This document shows positions 17,699-25,296 of a DNA stretch of 34,539 bases, piece after piece. A model generated the notes under the pieces. The model ran no database searches. It had not been told where the DNA came from and saw only the letters and a program-made list of their open reading frames with translations. The position numbers and the translations under genes were made by a program. Each line of letters opens with the position of its first letter. Position 1 is the stretch's first letter. Source of the DNA: Pirellulaceae bacterium (lineage in GTDB: Bacteria; Planctomycetota; Planctomycetia; Pirellulales; Thermoguttaceae); the NCBI GenBank assembly GCA_012744395.1, contig JAAYCB010000389.1, forward strand, positions 1 to 34,539, written 5' to 3'.

Positions 17699-17937
17699 GG
17701 TGACTTTCTCCTTCGATTCCGAGGTCTGTCTGCGGGGGCTGCCTTCGTTGCGTTGACTTTGCCCGGGGCAACTTCGCGAAGCCAAGTGTAACGGATCGCC
17801 GCAAGCATCGCCACCCGGCGGACCTTCGGGGAAATGGGGGCCGCCGCGCGCCGCCCGCGAGCGCGGAATCGCCCGGCGATCGCTGCGCTGCGGGAGCCGG
17901 CCACCGATCCGGCCGGAGTGTGCCCGCTGCGAGCGGT

Positions 17938-18879
17938 TCAGTCCGGTTCCAGCAGGTCGATCCAGCCGGTCCGGGAGGCGGCCAGGCTGTCGGCGGCGTA
18001 GAGCCCGACTGCCGCCCAAATGCAGAAGAAGCTGGAGAGCTGGGCCCCGGAGAACGGCTCGTGGAACACGAAGACCGCGACGAGGAAGTGCATCGTCGGC
18101 GCGAGATATTGGAGGATCCCCAACGTCGAGAGTTGCAGGCGCCGCGCCGCGCCGACAAACAGCAAGAGGGGCACCGAGGTGACCACGCCGCTCAGCGCCA
18201 GCAGGCACCAGGTGCCCGCGTCTTTTTCCGTCGCCACGGCCGCGTGTTCGGCGTAGGCGAGGTAGAGAATCGCCGGCGGGGTCATGGCCAGGGTCTCGAT
18301 GAGAACGCCGACCAGGCCGGAGGTGGGCATCGTCTTCCGCAGCAGGCCGTAGAGGGAGAACGACGCGGCGAGCACCAGGGCGATCCACGGCAGGACGCCG
18401 GCTGCCAGGGCGAGGACGCCGACGCCCGCCGCGGCCAGCCCGATGCTGATCTTCTGATTGAGGCGGAGCCGCTCGCCGAGCACGAGAACGCCCAAGAGGA
18501 CATTGACCAGCGGCGTGATGAAATAGCCGAGGCTGGCCTGGAGCACCTGGGCGGTGGCCACCGCGTAGATGAAGGTCAACCAGTTGACGCTGAGCATCGC
18601 GGTGCTCAGCCCCAGCATGAGGACCGCCTTGGGGCCCCTCAAGCCGTCCCGGACCTTGCGCCACTGGCCGGAAATGCCCGCCACAACCGCCAGCAGGGCG
18701 AGCGACCAGGCGGCTCGATGGGCCAGCATCTCCAGGGGCGGAACGTGGCGGACCGCCCGGAAGTAGAGCGGGATCAAGCCCCAGAGCCCGTAGGCGGCCA
18801 GGCCGCAGGCCAGTCCCTGCAACGATCGGCCCGCCTGGCTGCGGCCGGCTCCGGCCTCTCCTCCTTCGCCTGCTGTCAT
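17938..18879 (-). CDS. rarD: RarD-type EamA-family permease
   Basis: This encodes 313 residues, close to the roughly 300 of E. coli RarD, with a Ser/Gly-rich N-terminus ahead of the first helix. The ATG at 18879-18877 has TGGAG 7 nt upstream. About ten hydrophobic helices are visible. RarD-like motifs include GLAAYGLWGLIPLYFRAV in helix 1, the HRAAWSL motif, NWLTFIYAV, QASLGYFITPLVNVLLGV, and in the second repeat LQYLAPTMHFLVAVFVFHEP. It is an inner-membrane drug/metabolite transporter whose substrate is not established for the family. The start ATG overlaps the TGA of a decayed upstream frame as ATGA. Confidence 0.93.
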   Translation of the reverse strand: MTAGEGGEAGAGRSQAGRSLQGLACGLAAYGLWGLIPLYFRAVRHVPPLEMLAHRAAWSLALLAVVAGISGQWRKVRDGLRGPKAVLMLGLSTAMLSVNWLTFIYAVATAQVLQASLGYFITPLVNVLLGVLVLGERLRLNQKISIGLAAAGVGVLALAAGVLPWIALVLAASFSLYGLLRKTMPTSGLVGVLIETLAMTPPAILYLAYAEHAAVATEKDAGTWCLLALSGVVTSVPLLLFVGAARRLQLSTLGILQYLAPTMHFLVAVFVFHEPFSGAQLSSFFCIWAAVGLYAADSLAASRTGWIDLLEPD

Positions 18880-19215
18880 TCGATCTCCAGGATGCCTGTC
18901 CTCGCGCCGAGCGCGACCTGGCGCGGGCCCCGCTTGGCCGGCGCGCTGTGAAACGAGCGCGGGTCTGACCGTTCTCCCCGCGCCCATGCCGATTGACTGC
19001 CAGCCGGCGCGCCGTCGACCAACAGGGTCAAGCGGCTCCGCCGAGAAACGTCTCGGCGATCGTGGCAGAGACGGCCGCGGGCTGCCCGACCCGGAAGGGC
19101 CCTTCCGCAGGGTGACGTCCCAAACCGCGGCAGTCGGTAGCGGTGGTCCAGTGCCCACCGGCGGCCGGGGGCGGGACATGTGGAGCCGCCATAGAACCGT
19201 AAAGCATAGCCGATC
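18876..19215 (-). pseudogene. Possible frameshifted remnant of a beta-sandwich domain upstream of rarD
   Basis: Read on the minus strand, three frames in succession give plausible protein: AVWDVTLRKGP, then after a shift near 19100 FRVGQPAAVSATIAETFLGG, then after a shift near 19032 LTLLVDGAPAGSQSAWARGE and onward to VALGARTGILEIE with a TGA overlapping the rarD ATG. The pieces look like consecutive strands of an Ig-like or carbohydrate-binding domain and have coding-like third positions. No intact start can be found. Chance is possible, and so is a gene broken by sequencing errors. Confidence 0.3.
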
Positions 19216-19362
19216 CGGTCGAGCCGGTAAACGGCCGGCAGACCGACCGGAGCGACGGAGCGACAGGGTTCTTCGCGGCGGTGATCGCGGAGGGGGGCGG
19301 CCACCCGCCTTGCCGGAAGCGGCGGCTTCCGCCCGACGGGAGCGCTGGGCGGCTTCCGCGGG
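19216..19362. other. Spacer with no recognisable content
   Basis: Together with the possible remnant to its left this forms a stretch of nearly 480 nt without an intact gene. I see no promoter, repeat or RNA gene in it. Confidence 0.5.
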
Positions 19363-20061
19363 TTATCGTGGCAGGTCTTCGCGGCCGAGGGCGATTTCGG
19401 CCTCGAGTCGGGCGGCCTTGGCCCACAGCAGGTCGGCGAGTGTGCAGCTGCCGGCCTGTTGCTGCGCGGCGGCGGTCTCTTCGAGCCTCTTCAGGTTTTC
19501 GACATGTTTGCCCAGCAGGGGGATCCGGTCGGCCCTTCGCGTCGCCGATTCGAGTTCGGCCGCGATCAAGGCATTCTGGGCCTCGATTACCGACGGGCAG
19601 CCGGCGCTGCCGGACCGGAACGCCTCCTCGGCGAAACCGACGAGCTGGCGGAGCGTCGCGAGCCGCTCCTGGACAAGGGCGTCGAGGCCTGCCGAGAGCC
19701 TTGGCGCGGGCCGTTCGAGGCGGCCGAGGAGTTGGGCGATTCGCTGGGTCTTCGTGCGGTCGCCGCGCAGAACGACCAGCCCCAGTTCATCGAGCATTTC
19801 GATCTGCACGCCGGAGCCCGAGATCGCCCTGGCGGCGACCGGTTTGCGCGTGAAGATCGCCGCGCCCTCGGCAATGCTCTCGAGCTGCCAGCCCTCGCCG
19901 CCGAGCTTCTGGAGCTGGTCCGCCGGCAGGTTCCCATCAGGGATGGAGATGAGCCGCCGTTCCGGGGCCGAAGCTTGCGGCTGGGCCGGCGCGGCGGTCT
20001 GCAATGCCCAGCCGGAGAACAGGGCGGCGGCCAGCGCCGCAAGGAAACGTGGACGTGTCAT
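19363..20061 (-). CDS. Exported protein of unknown function with secretin-like segment and coiled coil
   Basis: This encodes 232 residues from the ATG at 20061-20059, with AAGGGG 8 nt upstream. The N-terminus (MTRPRFLAALAAALFSGWAL, cleavage near APA) is a Sec signal. Residues about 45-120 include VQIEMLDELGLVVLRGDRTK followed by TQRIAQLLGRLE, which resembles the short ring-building repeats at the N-terminus of secretins. The second half is helical with regular Leu/Ala/Glu spacing, and ENLKRLEETAAAQQQAGSCT then LADLLWAKAARLEAEIAL resembles the coiled-coil end of TolC-like factors. I do not recognise a named family. It may be a periplasmic assembly or scaffold protein. It is divergent from the helicase gene and has no operon partner on its strand. 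Confidence 0.75.
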   Translation of the reverse strand: MTRPRFLAALAAALFSGWALQTAAPAQPQASAPERRLISIPDGNLPADQLQKLGGEGWQLESIAEGAAIFTRKPVAARAISGSGVQIEMLDELGLVVLRGDRTKTQRIAQLLGRLERPAPRLSAGLDALVQERLATLRQLVGFAEEAFRSGSAGCPSVIEAQNALIAAELESATRRADRIPLLGKHVENLKRLEETAAAQQQAGSCTLADLLWAKAARLEAEIALGREDLPR

Positions 20062-20413
20062 GGCAGGATCCCCTTGACCGAAGAGAAACGCGCATCCCTT
20101 CGACGGCCTTGCGGCAGGGCCCGCGAAGGTGCGGCCTGCCGGGCTCCTGACCATTATTCTACAGCCTCGGCCGGCAAAAGCACGGGGCGCTCCGCGCCCC
20201 GGCCCCGCGCCCCGGCCCCGCGCCGGCAGGGCTTGCCGCCGGGAGGCGGCGGCCGGCCGCTCGCCGGGCATCGGACGCATCGGCCCGGCGCGGGGCGGCG
20301 CCCGCGAGGCCGTTAGGCGCGGCCCGCTTGGCGATCCCTTCCCCTTCGCCCGGACTTCCCTTAGGATACTTGGGGAATGGGGGGGAGCAGCGCGTCGCCG
20401 GTAACGGAGTCTC
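20062..20413. other. Divergent intergenic region with GC-rich repeats
   Basis: These 352 nt separate the exported-protein gene from the helicase gene. They contain a small perfect hairpin at 20184-20200 (GGGGCGC-TCC-GCGCCCC), immediately followed by two tandem copies of a 13-nt GGCCCCGCGCCCC unit (the second incomplete) at 20201-20224. A weak minus-strand -10 box TAGAAT at 20161-20156 could serve the exported-protein gene. No convincing plus-strand promoter is seen. Confidence 0.55.
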
Positions 20414-22471
20414 ATGAGCCAGTTGGAAGCCGAGGACGATATCCTCTCAGGGCTCAATCCCCAGCAGCGCGAGGCCGCCAGCCACGGGGAGGGGCCGCTG
20501 TTGATTGTGGCGGGGGCGGGGACCGGCAAGACGGCCACGCTCGTTCACCGCGTCGCCTGGCTGATCGGCCAGGGAATCGATCCGCGGCGGATTCTCCTGC
20601 TGACGTTCACGCGCCGCGCCGCCGGCGAGATGCTCCGCAGGGTCGACCGGATCCTCGCCCGGCAGGCCGGAGGGGGCTCTTTGGTGAGGGACGCCCGCGT
20701 CTGGGGAGGCACTTTCCATGCAATCGCCACGCGCTTGCTGCGGCTTTACGGCAAGTCGATCGGGCTGGCGGCGGGGTTCACGATCCACGACCGGAGCGAC
20801 TCGGAGGACCTGCTCAACGTCGTCCGCACGGAACTCGGGCTGGCCAAGACCGACAAGCGGTTCCCCAAAAAGGGAACCTGCATGAGCATCTACAGCCGCT
20901 GCGTCAACGCCCGGCAGCGGCTGGCCCCGGTCCTCAAACGGCATTTCCCCTGGTGCGAGGATTGGGAAGACGAATTGAAGCGGCTCTTCGACGCCTATCT
21001 CGACCGCAAGGAAGCGGCGGCCGTGCTCGATTACGACGACCTGCTGCTCTACTGGGACGCCCTGCTCGCCGATGAAGAGGCGGGGGAGCGTGTGCGGGCG
21101 CGATTTGACTGCGTGCTCGTCGACGAATACCAGGACACCAACTCCCTGCAGGCATCGATCCTTGCCCGGCTCTGCCCGACCGGCAGAGGGCTGACCGTCG
21201 TCGGCGACGACGCCCAGTCGATCTACGGATTCCGCGCGGCGACGGTCCGCAACATTCTCGATTTCCCCAAGCAGTACCCGGCCGCCACGATCGTCCACCT
21301 CGAACAGAACTACCGCAGCACCCAGCCGATCCTCGCGGCGGCCAACGCCGTGATCGGGCAGGCCCGGGAACGGTACCAGAAGCAGCTCTGGTCGGATCGG
21401 AGCGGGGGCGACAAACCTCTGCTGGTGACCTGCGAGAACGAGCAGGATCAGACGGAGTCCGTGATTCGCCGGATTCTCCAGCGCCGCGAGGAGGGAATCG
21501 ATCTGCGCCGGCAGGCGGTGCTGTTTCGGGCCTCGCACCATAGCATCATGCTGGAAGCGGAATTGACCGGCCGCAACATCCCGTTTCACAAGTACGGCGG
21601 GCTGAAGTTCGTCGAGACCGCCCACGTCAAGGACCTGATGGCCTTCCTCCGGTTGGCGGAAAACCCGCGCGACCTGGTGGCCGGCAGCCGCGTGCTCGTG
21701 CTCCTGCCGGGGATCGGGCCAAAGCGGTCGCGGGCGCTGATGCAGTTGCTCGTCGAGTCGGGGGGCAGCCTCGAGCCGTGGCGCTCGTGGACGCCGCCGT
21801 TGGCCGCCGCCAGCGAGTGGCCCCGGCTGGTCGAACTGCTCGAAGAGCTGCGCGGCGGGGAGCAGGGGCTGCCCGCACAAATCCACGCCGTGAGGGCGTT
21901 TTACGAGCCGATCCTGCTGGAAAAATACGACAATCCGGCGCCCCGGAGCCGCGACTTGGAGCAGGTCGAGCAGCTCTCCTCCCGGTATGCGGACCGCCAG
22001 GCGATGCTCGTGGAATTGACGCTCGACCCCCCCTCATCGACCCAGGACCTGGCCGGCCCGCCGCAGCTCGACGAAGACTATCTCGTGCTCAGCACGATCC
22101 ACTCGGCGAAGGGGCTCGAATGGGACTCGGTCTTCGTAATCCACGCCGTGGATGGGAACATCCCGTCCGACATGGCAACCGGCTCGCCGGAGGAGATCGA
22201 GGAGGAGCTGCGGCTGCTCTACGTGGCCTTGAGCCGCGCGGAGAATTTCCTCTGCGTGACCTGCCCCTTGAGTTATTATTACAGTCCGGGACGGTGGAGC
22301 GACGCCCACGGCTTCGCCCAGATGACGCGTTTCCTGCCGCCGCACGTGCGGAAATTGTTCCGCGAGTGCGTCTCTTGGATCGGCGGCGACGGCGCTGGGG
22401 AGGAGGCGGAGATCGTCACGGGGCTTTCCAGCGAGGCGATCCGGCGGCAGACGAAGGACCTCTGGTCATGA
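20414..22471 (+). CDS. UvrD/PcrA/Rep-type superfamily 1 DNA helicase
   Basis: This encodes 685 residues. The ATG at 20414 has GGAG only 4 nt upstream, slightly close. The SF1A motifs appear in order: Q motif LNPQQREA (about 14-21), Walker A GAGTGKT (34-40), motif Ia LTFTRRAAGEM, Walker B VDEYQDTN (about 236), motif III GDDAQSIYGFRAA, motif IV EQNYRSTQPIL, motif V STIHSAKGLEWDSVF and motif VI LLYVALSRAENFL. It should be an ATP-driven 3'-5' translocase acting in repair or replication restart. The C-terminus after motif VI is short, about 75 residues, lacking the longer tail of PcrA. Its gene stands alone on the plus strand with no partner nuclease, so an AddA role is unlikely. Whether it is the main UvrD or a paralogue cannot be told. 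Confidence 0.95.
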   Translation: MSQLEAEDDILSGLNPQQREAASHGEGPLLIVAGAGTGKTATLVHRVAWLIGQGIDPRRILLLTFTRRAAGEMLRRVDRILARQAGGGSLVRDARVWGGTFHAIATRLLRLYGKSIGLAAGFTIHDRSDSEDLLNVVRTELGLAKTDKRFPKKGTCMSIYSRCVNARQRLAPVLKRHFPWCEDWEDELKRLFDAYLDRKEAAAVLDYDDLLLYWDALLADEEAGERVRARFDCVLVDEYQDTNSLQASILARLCPTGRGLTVVGDDAQSIYGFRAATVRNILDFPKQYPAATIVHLEQNYRSTQPILAAANAVIGQARERYQKQLWSDRSGGDKPLLVTCENEQDQTESVIRRILQRREEGIDLRRQAVLFRASHHSIMLEAELTGRNIPFHKYGGLKFVETAHVKDLMAFLRLAENPRDLVAGSRVLVLLPGIGPKRSRALMQLLVESGGSLEPWRSWTPPLAAASEWPRLVELLEELRGGEQGLPAQIHAVRAFYEPILLEKYDNPAPRSRDLEQVEQLSSRYADRQAMLVELTLDPPSSTQDLAGPPQLDEDYLVLSTIHSAKGLEWDSVFVIHAVDGNIPSDMATGSPEEIEEELRLLYVALSRAENFLCVTCPLSYYYSPGRWSDAHGFAQMTRFLPPHVRKLFRECVSWIGGDGAGEEAEIVTGLSSEAIRRQTKDLWS

Positions 22472-22583
22472 GCGACCCGGCAGCGGGCGGGTCGCGCCCC
22501 CGCCAAACGTGCAGCCGGTTGTGGCGGGCGGTGGCCCTCGACCAGCGCGAGGGGAGGCCTGCCGTTTCTTCTGCCCGACCCAT

Positions 22584-22612
22584 TTGAAATCGGCCGCGGC
22601 AGGGGATATGCT
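22584..22612 (+). promoter_or_regulatory. Probable sigma-70-type promoter of the Gfo/Idh/MocA gene
   Basis: TTGAAA (22584-22589) and TATGCT (22607-22612) are separated by 17 nt, in the 259-nt gap after the helicase gene. The start codon lies about 118 nt downstream of the -10 box. No operator-like palindrome is seen. Confidence 0.5.
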
Positions 22613-22730
22613 TACGGTTTTGGCGGCGTGCTTGCCAGAACGGCCAGGCAGCGGCCGCTGCGAGCATTTTTCCGTCCGTCGGGTTGCCCGTCAGGTGCAG
22701 CCGGGCGGGGACACCTTCAGGGGAATCAGC

Positions 22731-24239
22731 ATGTCGAGAATCACACGACGTCGTTTTGTGGGGCGATCGCTTGCGGCCAGCGCCGCCGTGATGGCCGTTC
22801 CTTACATCGGCCGGGCGCAGAACCCCAATGGCAAGCTCGGCGTGGCCGTGGTCGGCGTCAAGGGCCGCGGCGGCAGCCACCTGAGCGCGTTCAGCGGCGA
22901 CAGCCGGACCCATGTGGTGTTTGTCGCCGATGTCGACGAGTACGTGGCGAAATCCCGCGCCGAGTCGGTTGCCAAAAAGCAGGGCTTCGCGCCGAAGATT
23001 GTCCGCGATATGCGCGAGGCGTTCGAGGCGCCGGGCGTCGACATCGTCAGCACGGCGACGCCCAATCACTGGCACGCGCTGTGCGGCATTTGGGCGATGC
23101 AGGCCGGCAAGGACGTGTACATCGAGAAGCCCGTCTGCCACAACATCGCCGAGGGCTCGGCCCTGATCGCGGCGGCGCGGAAGTACAAGAAGATGTGCCA
23201 GGTGGGCACCCAATGCCGCTCCAGCAAGGCGATCATCGAGGCGGTCCAGTTCATCAAGGAAGGCGGCATCGGCGAGGTGAATTTCGCCCGCGGACTGTGC
23301 TACAAGCGCCGCAAGTCGATTGGCCCGCTGGGCGACTATCCCGTGCCGGCGGAAGTCGACTTCAACCTCTGGAGCGGCCCCGCGCCGTACACGACCCCCA
23401 AGGTCACCCGCTCGCAGTTCCACTACGACTGGCACTGGCAGCGGCATTACGGCAACGGCGACCTCGGCAACCAGGGCCCGCACCAGACGGACATCGCCCG
23501 CTGGGGCCTGGGCATCGACCAGCACCCGCTGAGCGTGATCAGCTATGGCGGCCGCCTGGGCTACCAGGCCGAGCGGAAAGACGACAACTACGTGGATGCC
23601 GGCGACACGGCGAACACGGAAGTCTCGATCTACGATTACGGCGACAAGTGCATCGTCTTCGAAACCCGCGGGCTGTCCGTGAAGGACTCGGCCGACGAGG
23701 AGCTGAACAAGCTCTTCCAGAGCACGGGTGAGAACAAGATCGGCGTGGTGTTCTACGGGTCGGACGGCTACCTGGTCCAGGCCACCTACGCGCACGCGAT
23801 CGCCTACGACAAGCAGATGAAGGTCATCAAGGAGTTCAAGGGGGGGGAAGACCACTTCCGCAACTTCCTCGATGCCTGCATCAGCCGCAAGGTGGAAGAC
23901 CTCCGCGCGGAGGCCCGCGAGGGGCACCTGTCCGCCGCGATCAGCCACCTGGGGAACATCTCGTATTATCTGGGGCAGGAGAACAAAGTCTCGGCGGACG
24001 AGGCCCGCAAGGTCTTGTCGGGGATCGAGAGCCTCGACGACAACCTGGCAACACTGGACCGCACGCTGAAGCACCTGACGGACAACGGCGTCGACTTGCA
24101 GAAGTACCCGATCTCGATGGGCCCGCTGCTCGCCTTCGATCCGGAGAAGGAGGTCTTTCCCGAGTCGCAGGAGGCAACCGCGCTGGTCTCGCGGACGTAC
24201 CGGGAGGGATTTGTCTGCCCGAAGGCCGCCGAGGTCTGA
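22731..24239 (+). CDS. Tat-exported Gfo/Idh/MocA-family oxidoreductase
   Basis: This encodes 502 residues from the ATG at 22731, with AGGGGA 7 nt upstream. The N-terminus MSRITRRRFVGRSLAASAAV is a twin-arginine signal, usual for the planctomycete branch of this family. The Rossmann fold starts at KLGVAVVGVKGRGG (about 35-48), and the nicotinamide-site motif GKDVYIEKPVCHN holds Glu132-Lys133-Pro134. The catalytic-site region NQGPHQTDIARWGLG is also present. Family members oxidise or reduce sugars and inositols with tightly bound or free NAD(P). Export by Tat suggests a protein carrying its cofactor. The substrate is unknown. The long C-terminal part after residue 400 (IAYDKQMKVIKEFKGGEDHF and onward) is family-typical. 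Confidence 0.92.
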   Translation: MSRITRRRFVGRSLAASAAVMAVPYIGRAQNPNGKLGVAVVGVKGRGGSHLSAFSGDSRTHVVFVADVDEYVAKSRAESVAKKQGFAPKIVRDMREAFEAPGVDIVSTATPNHWHALCGIWAMQAGKDVYIEKPVCHNIAEGSALIAAARKYKKMCQVGTQCRSSKAIIEAVQFIKEGGIGEVNFARGLCYKRRKSIGPLGDYPVPAEVDFNLWSGPAPYTTPKVTRSQFHYDWHWQRHYGNGDLGNQGPHQTDIARWGLGIDQHPLSVISYGGRLGYQAERKDDNYVDAGDTANTEVSIYDYGDKCIVFETRGLSVKDSADEELNKLFQSTGENKIGVVFYGSDGYLVQATYAHAIAYDKQMKVIKEFKGGEDHFRNFLDACISRKVEDLRAEAREGHLSAAISHLGNISYYLGQENKVSADEARKVLSGIESLDDNLATLDRTLKHLTDNGVDLQKYPISMGPLLAFDPEKEVFPESQEATALVSRTYREGFVCPKAAEV

Positions 24240-24292
24240 ACGAGGCGGCTACGGAGCGCGCCTGGAACAACGCCTCTTGATCCTCTGCCCAG

Positions 24293-24326
24293 CCGGGGCG
24301 CGGAGCGGCCCGCCGCCGCGCCCCGG
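24293..24326 (+). terminator. Probable 3'-end hairpin after the Gfo/Idh/MocA gene
   Basis: The arms CCGGGGCGCGG (24293-24303) and CCGCGCCCCGG (24316-24326) are perfectly complementary around a 12-nt loop, 54 nt after the stop codon. There is no T-tract, so strict intrinsic termination is uncertain. Confidence 0.45.
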
Positions 24327-24512
24327 GATTCTGCCTTGCGGTTGTCCGCGGTCGCCGGTCGTGGCCTGTCGCGGGGCGGGTGGAACCTCTGCGCGGAGGG
24401 CGGCGTTCGTACTGCGACAATTTCCCGCAATCCGCGCATTTTGTGGAGCGATCCCGCCGCCGGAGAGGCCCGGAAGGCGAACGGACCAATCGCGACTACT
24501 GCCCAGGTTGGG

Positions 24513-24542
24513 TTGACGAACCGCCGGTCAAACTGCTACGCT
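24513..24542 (+). promoter_or_regulatory. Possible promoter of the hydrogenase cluster
   Basis: TTGACG (24513-24518) and TACGCT (24537-24542, preceded by TGC) are separated by 18 nt. This is the best sigma-70-like match in the gap and lies about 215 nt before the hydC start. The -10 is a weak match. Confidence 0.4.
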
Positions 24543-24756
24543 CAACGGATTAGGAAGACTCCAGAATGCGGCAGCCGAAGGGCGACGACGCCCAAGCCTC
24601 GCTGGTTCTTCAGCCGCTTGGATTGCGAGGCAATTCTTCGAGCCGATCCATTGGTCGCGAAGCGGGCCCTTCCCCCAAGCGCGGGGCTGTCTTGGATGCT
24701 CCCGTTCCACGCGGAACTTGCCGAGTTGATCCCCTTTTTGGAAGGGTCCGGTCCCA

Positions 24757-25296
24757 ATGTCCATCGGTGACAACTGCTGTAGCACCTGCAAACAGGCCAC
24801 GGAAGAGGAATTGCTTGCGCAGCTCGATGACGTGCTCGCCGGTTACGCGGAGGTGCCAGGGGCGCTGATTCCGGTGCTGCAAATCACCCAGGCGATGTTC
24901 GGCTACCTGCCGGAGACCGCCTTGCGGAAGATCAGCGCCCGGTTGAACAAACCGTACAGCGAAGTGGCTGGGGTCGTCGGTTTCTATTCGTTCTTCAACA
25001 CGGTGCCCCGCGGGCGCCACGTTGTCCGTGTCTGCCTGGGGACGGCCTGCTATGTCCGCGGCGGCAAGGCGGTTCTGGCAGCGCTCAAGGCAGCGCTCCG
25101 CGTGGAGGTCGGCGAGACCACGGCGGACCGGGTGTTCTCGCTCGACGTGGGCCGTTGCTTCGGCGCCTGCGGCCTGGCGCCGGTGATCATGATCGACGAC
25201 GACGTCCACCAGAGAGTGCGGCCTTCGCGGGTCGTGCAGATTCTCGATCCGTACCGCCGGGAAGCGAAAGCAGTCGAGCAGGGAGACGGCAAATGA
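24757..25296 (+). CDS. hydC: HydC / NuoE-like [2Fe-2S] subunit of an electron-bifurcating hydrogenase
   Basis: This encodes 179 residues, the thioredoxin-like [2Fe-2S] subunit related to the 24-kDa subunit of complex I. The helical N-terminal part (IPVLQITQAMFGYLPE, then VAGVVGFYSFFNT) is typical. The cluster ligands are Cys93 and Cys98 in CLGTACYVRGG and Cys134 and Cys138 in GRCFGACGLAP. Unusually, the N-terminus carries three additional cysteines (Cys7, Cys8, Cys11) with no obvious family role. The protein should pass electrons between the HydB flavin and the other clusters of the cytoplasmic complex. GGAAGGG lies about 10 nt before the start. Its stop overlaps the hydB start as ATGA, so the two are translationally coupled. 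Confidence 0.93.
   Translation: MSIGDNCCSTCKQATEEELLAQLDDVLAGYAEVPGALIPVLQITQAMFGYLPETALRKISARLNKPYSEVAGVVGFYSFFNTVPRGRHVVRVCLGTACYVRGGKAVLAALKAALRVEVGETTADRVFSLDVGRCFGACGLAPVIMIDDDVHQRVRPSRVVQILDPYRREAKAVEQGDGK

Larger units (their letters stand above)
24240..24756. other. Region upstream of the hydrogenase cluster
   Basis: These 517 nt hold a hairpin soon after the preceding gene (24293-24326), a probable promoter (24513-24542) and a leader of about 210 nt before hydC. Short open frames cross the leader, but none has both a Shine-Dalgarno and recognisable protein. I see no Rex-type operator and no riboswitch that I recognise. Confidence 0.55.

Noticed and set aside
20184-20224. GC-rich hairpin and tandem GGCCCCGCGCCCC units considered as a CRISPR-like or origin repeat
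   Set aside because: Only two short abutting copies, no spacers, no DnaA boxes; best seen as local GC repeat expansion.
20447-21886. 479-codon minus-strand frame opposite the helicase
   Set aside because: All SF1 helicase motifs are on the plus strand; the antisense product resembles no family.
22416-24074. 552-codon minus-strand frame opposite the Gfo/Idh/MocA gene
   Set aside because: Shadow of a conserved gene; Leu/Val/Arg/Ala-rich antisense composition.
24336-24868. Short plus-strand frames in the hydC leader (24336-24770, 24566-24868)
   Set aside because: No ribosome site, no homologous-looking segments, and one runs antisense-like into hydC in the wrong frame.
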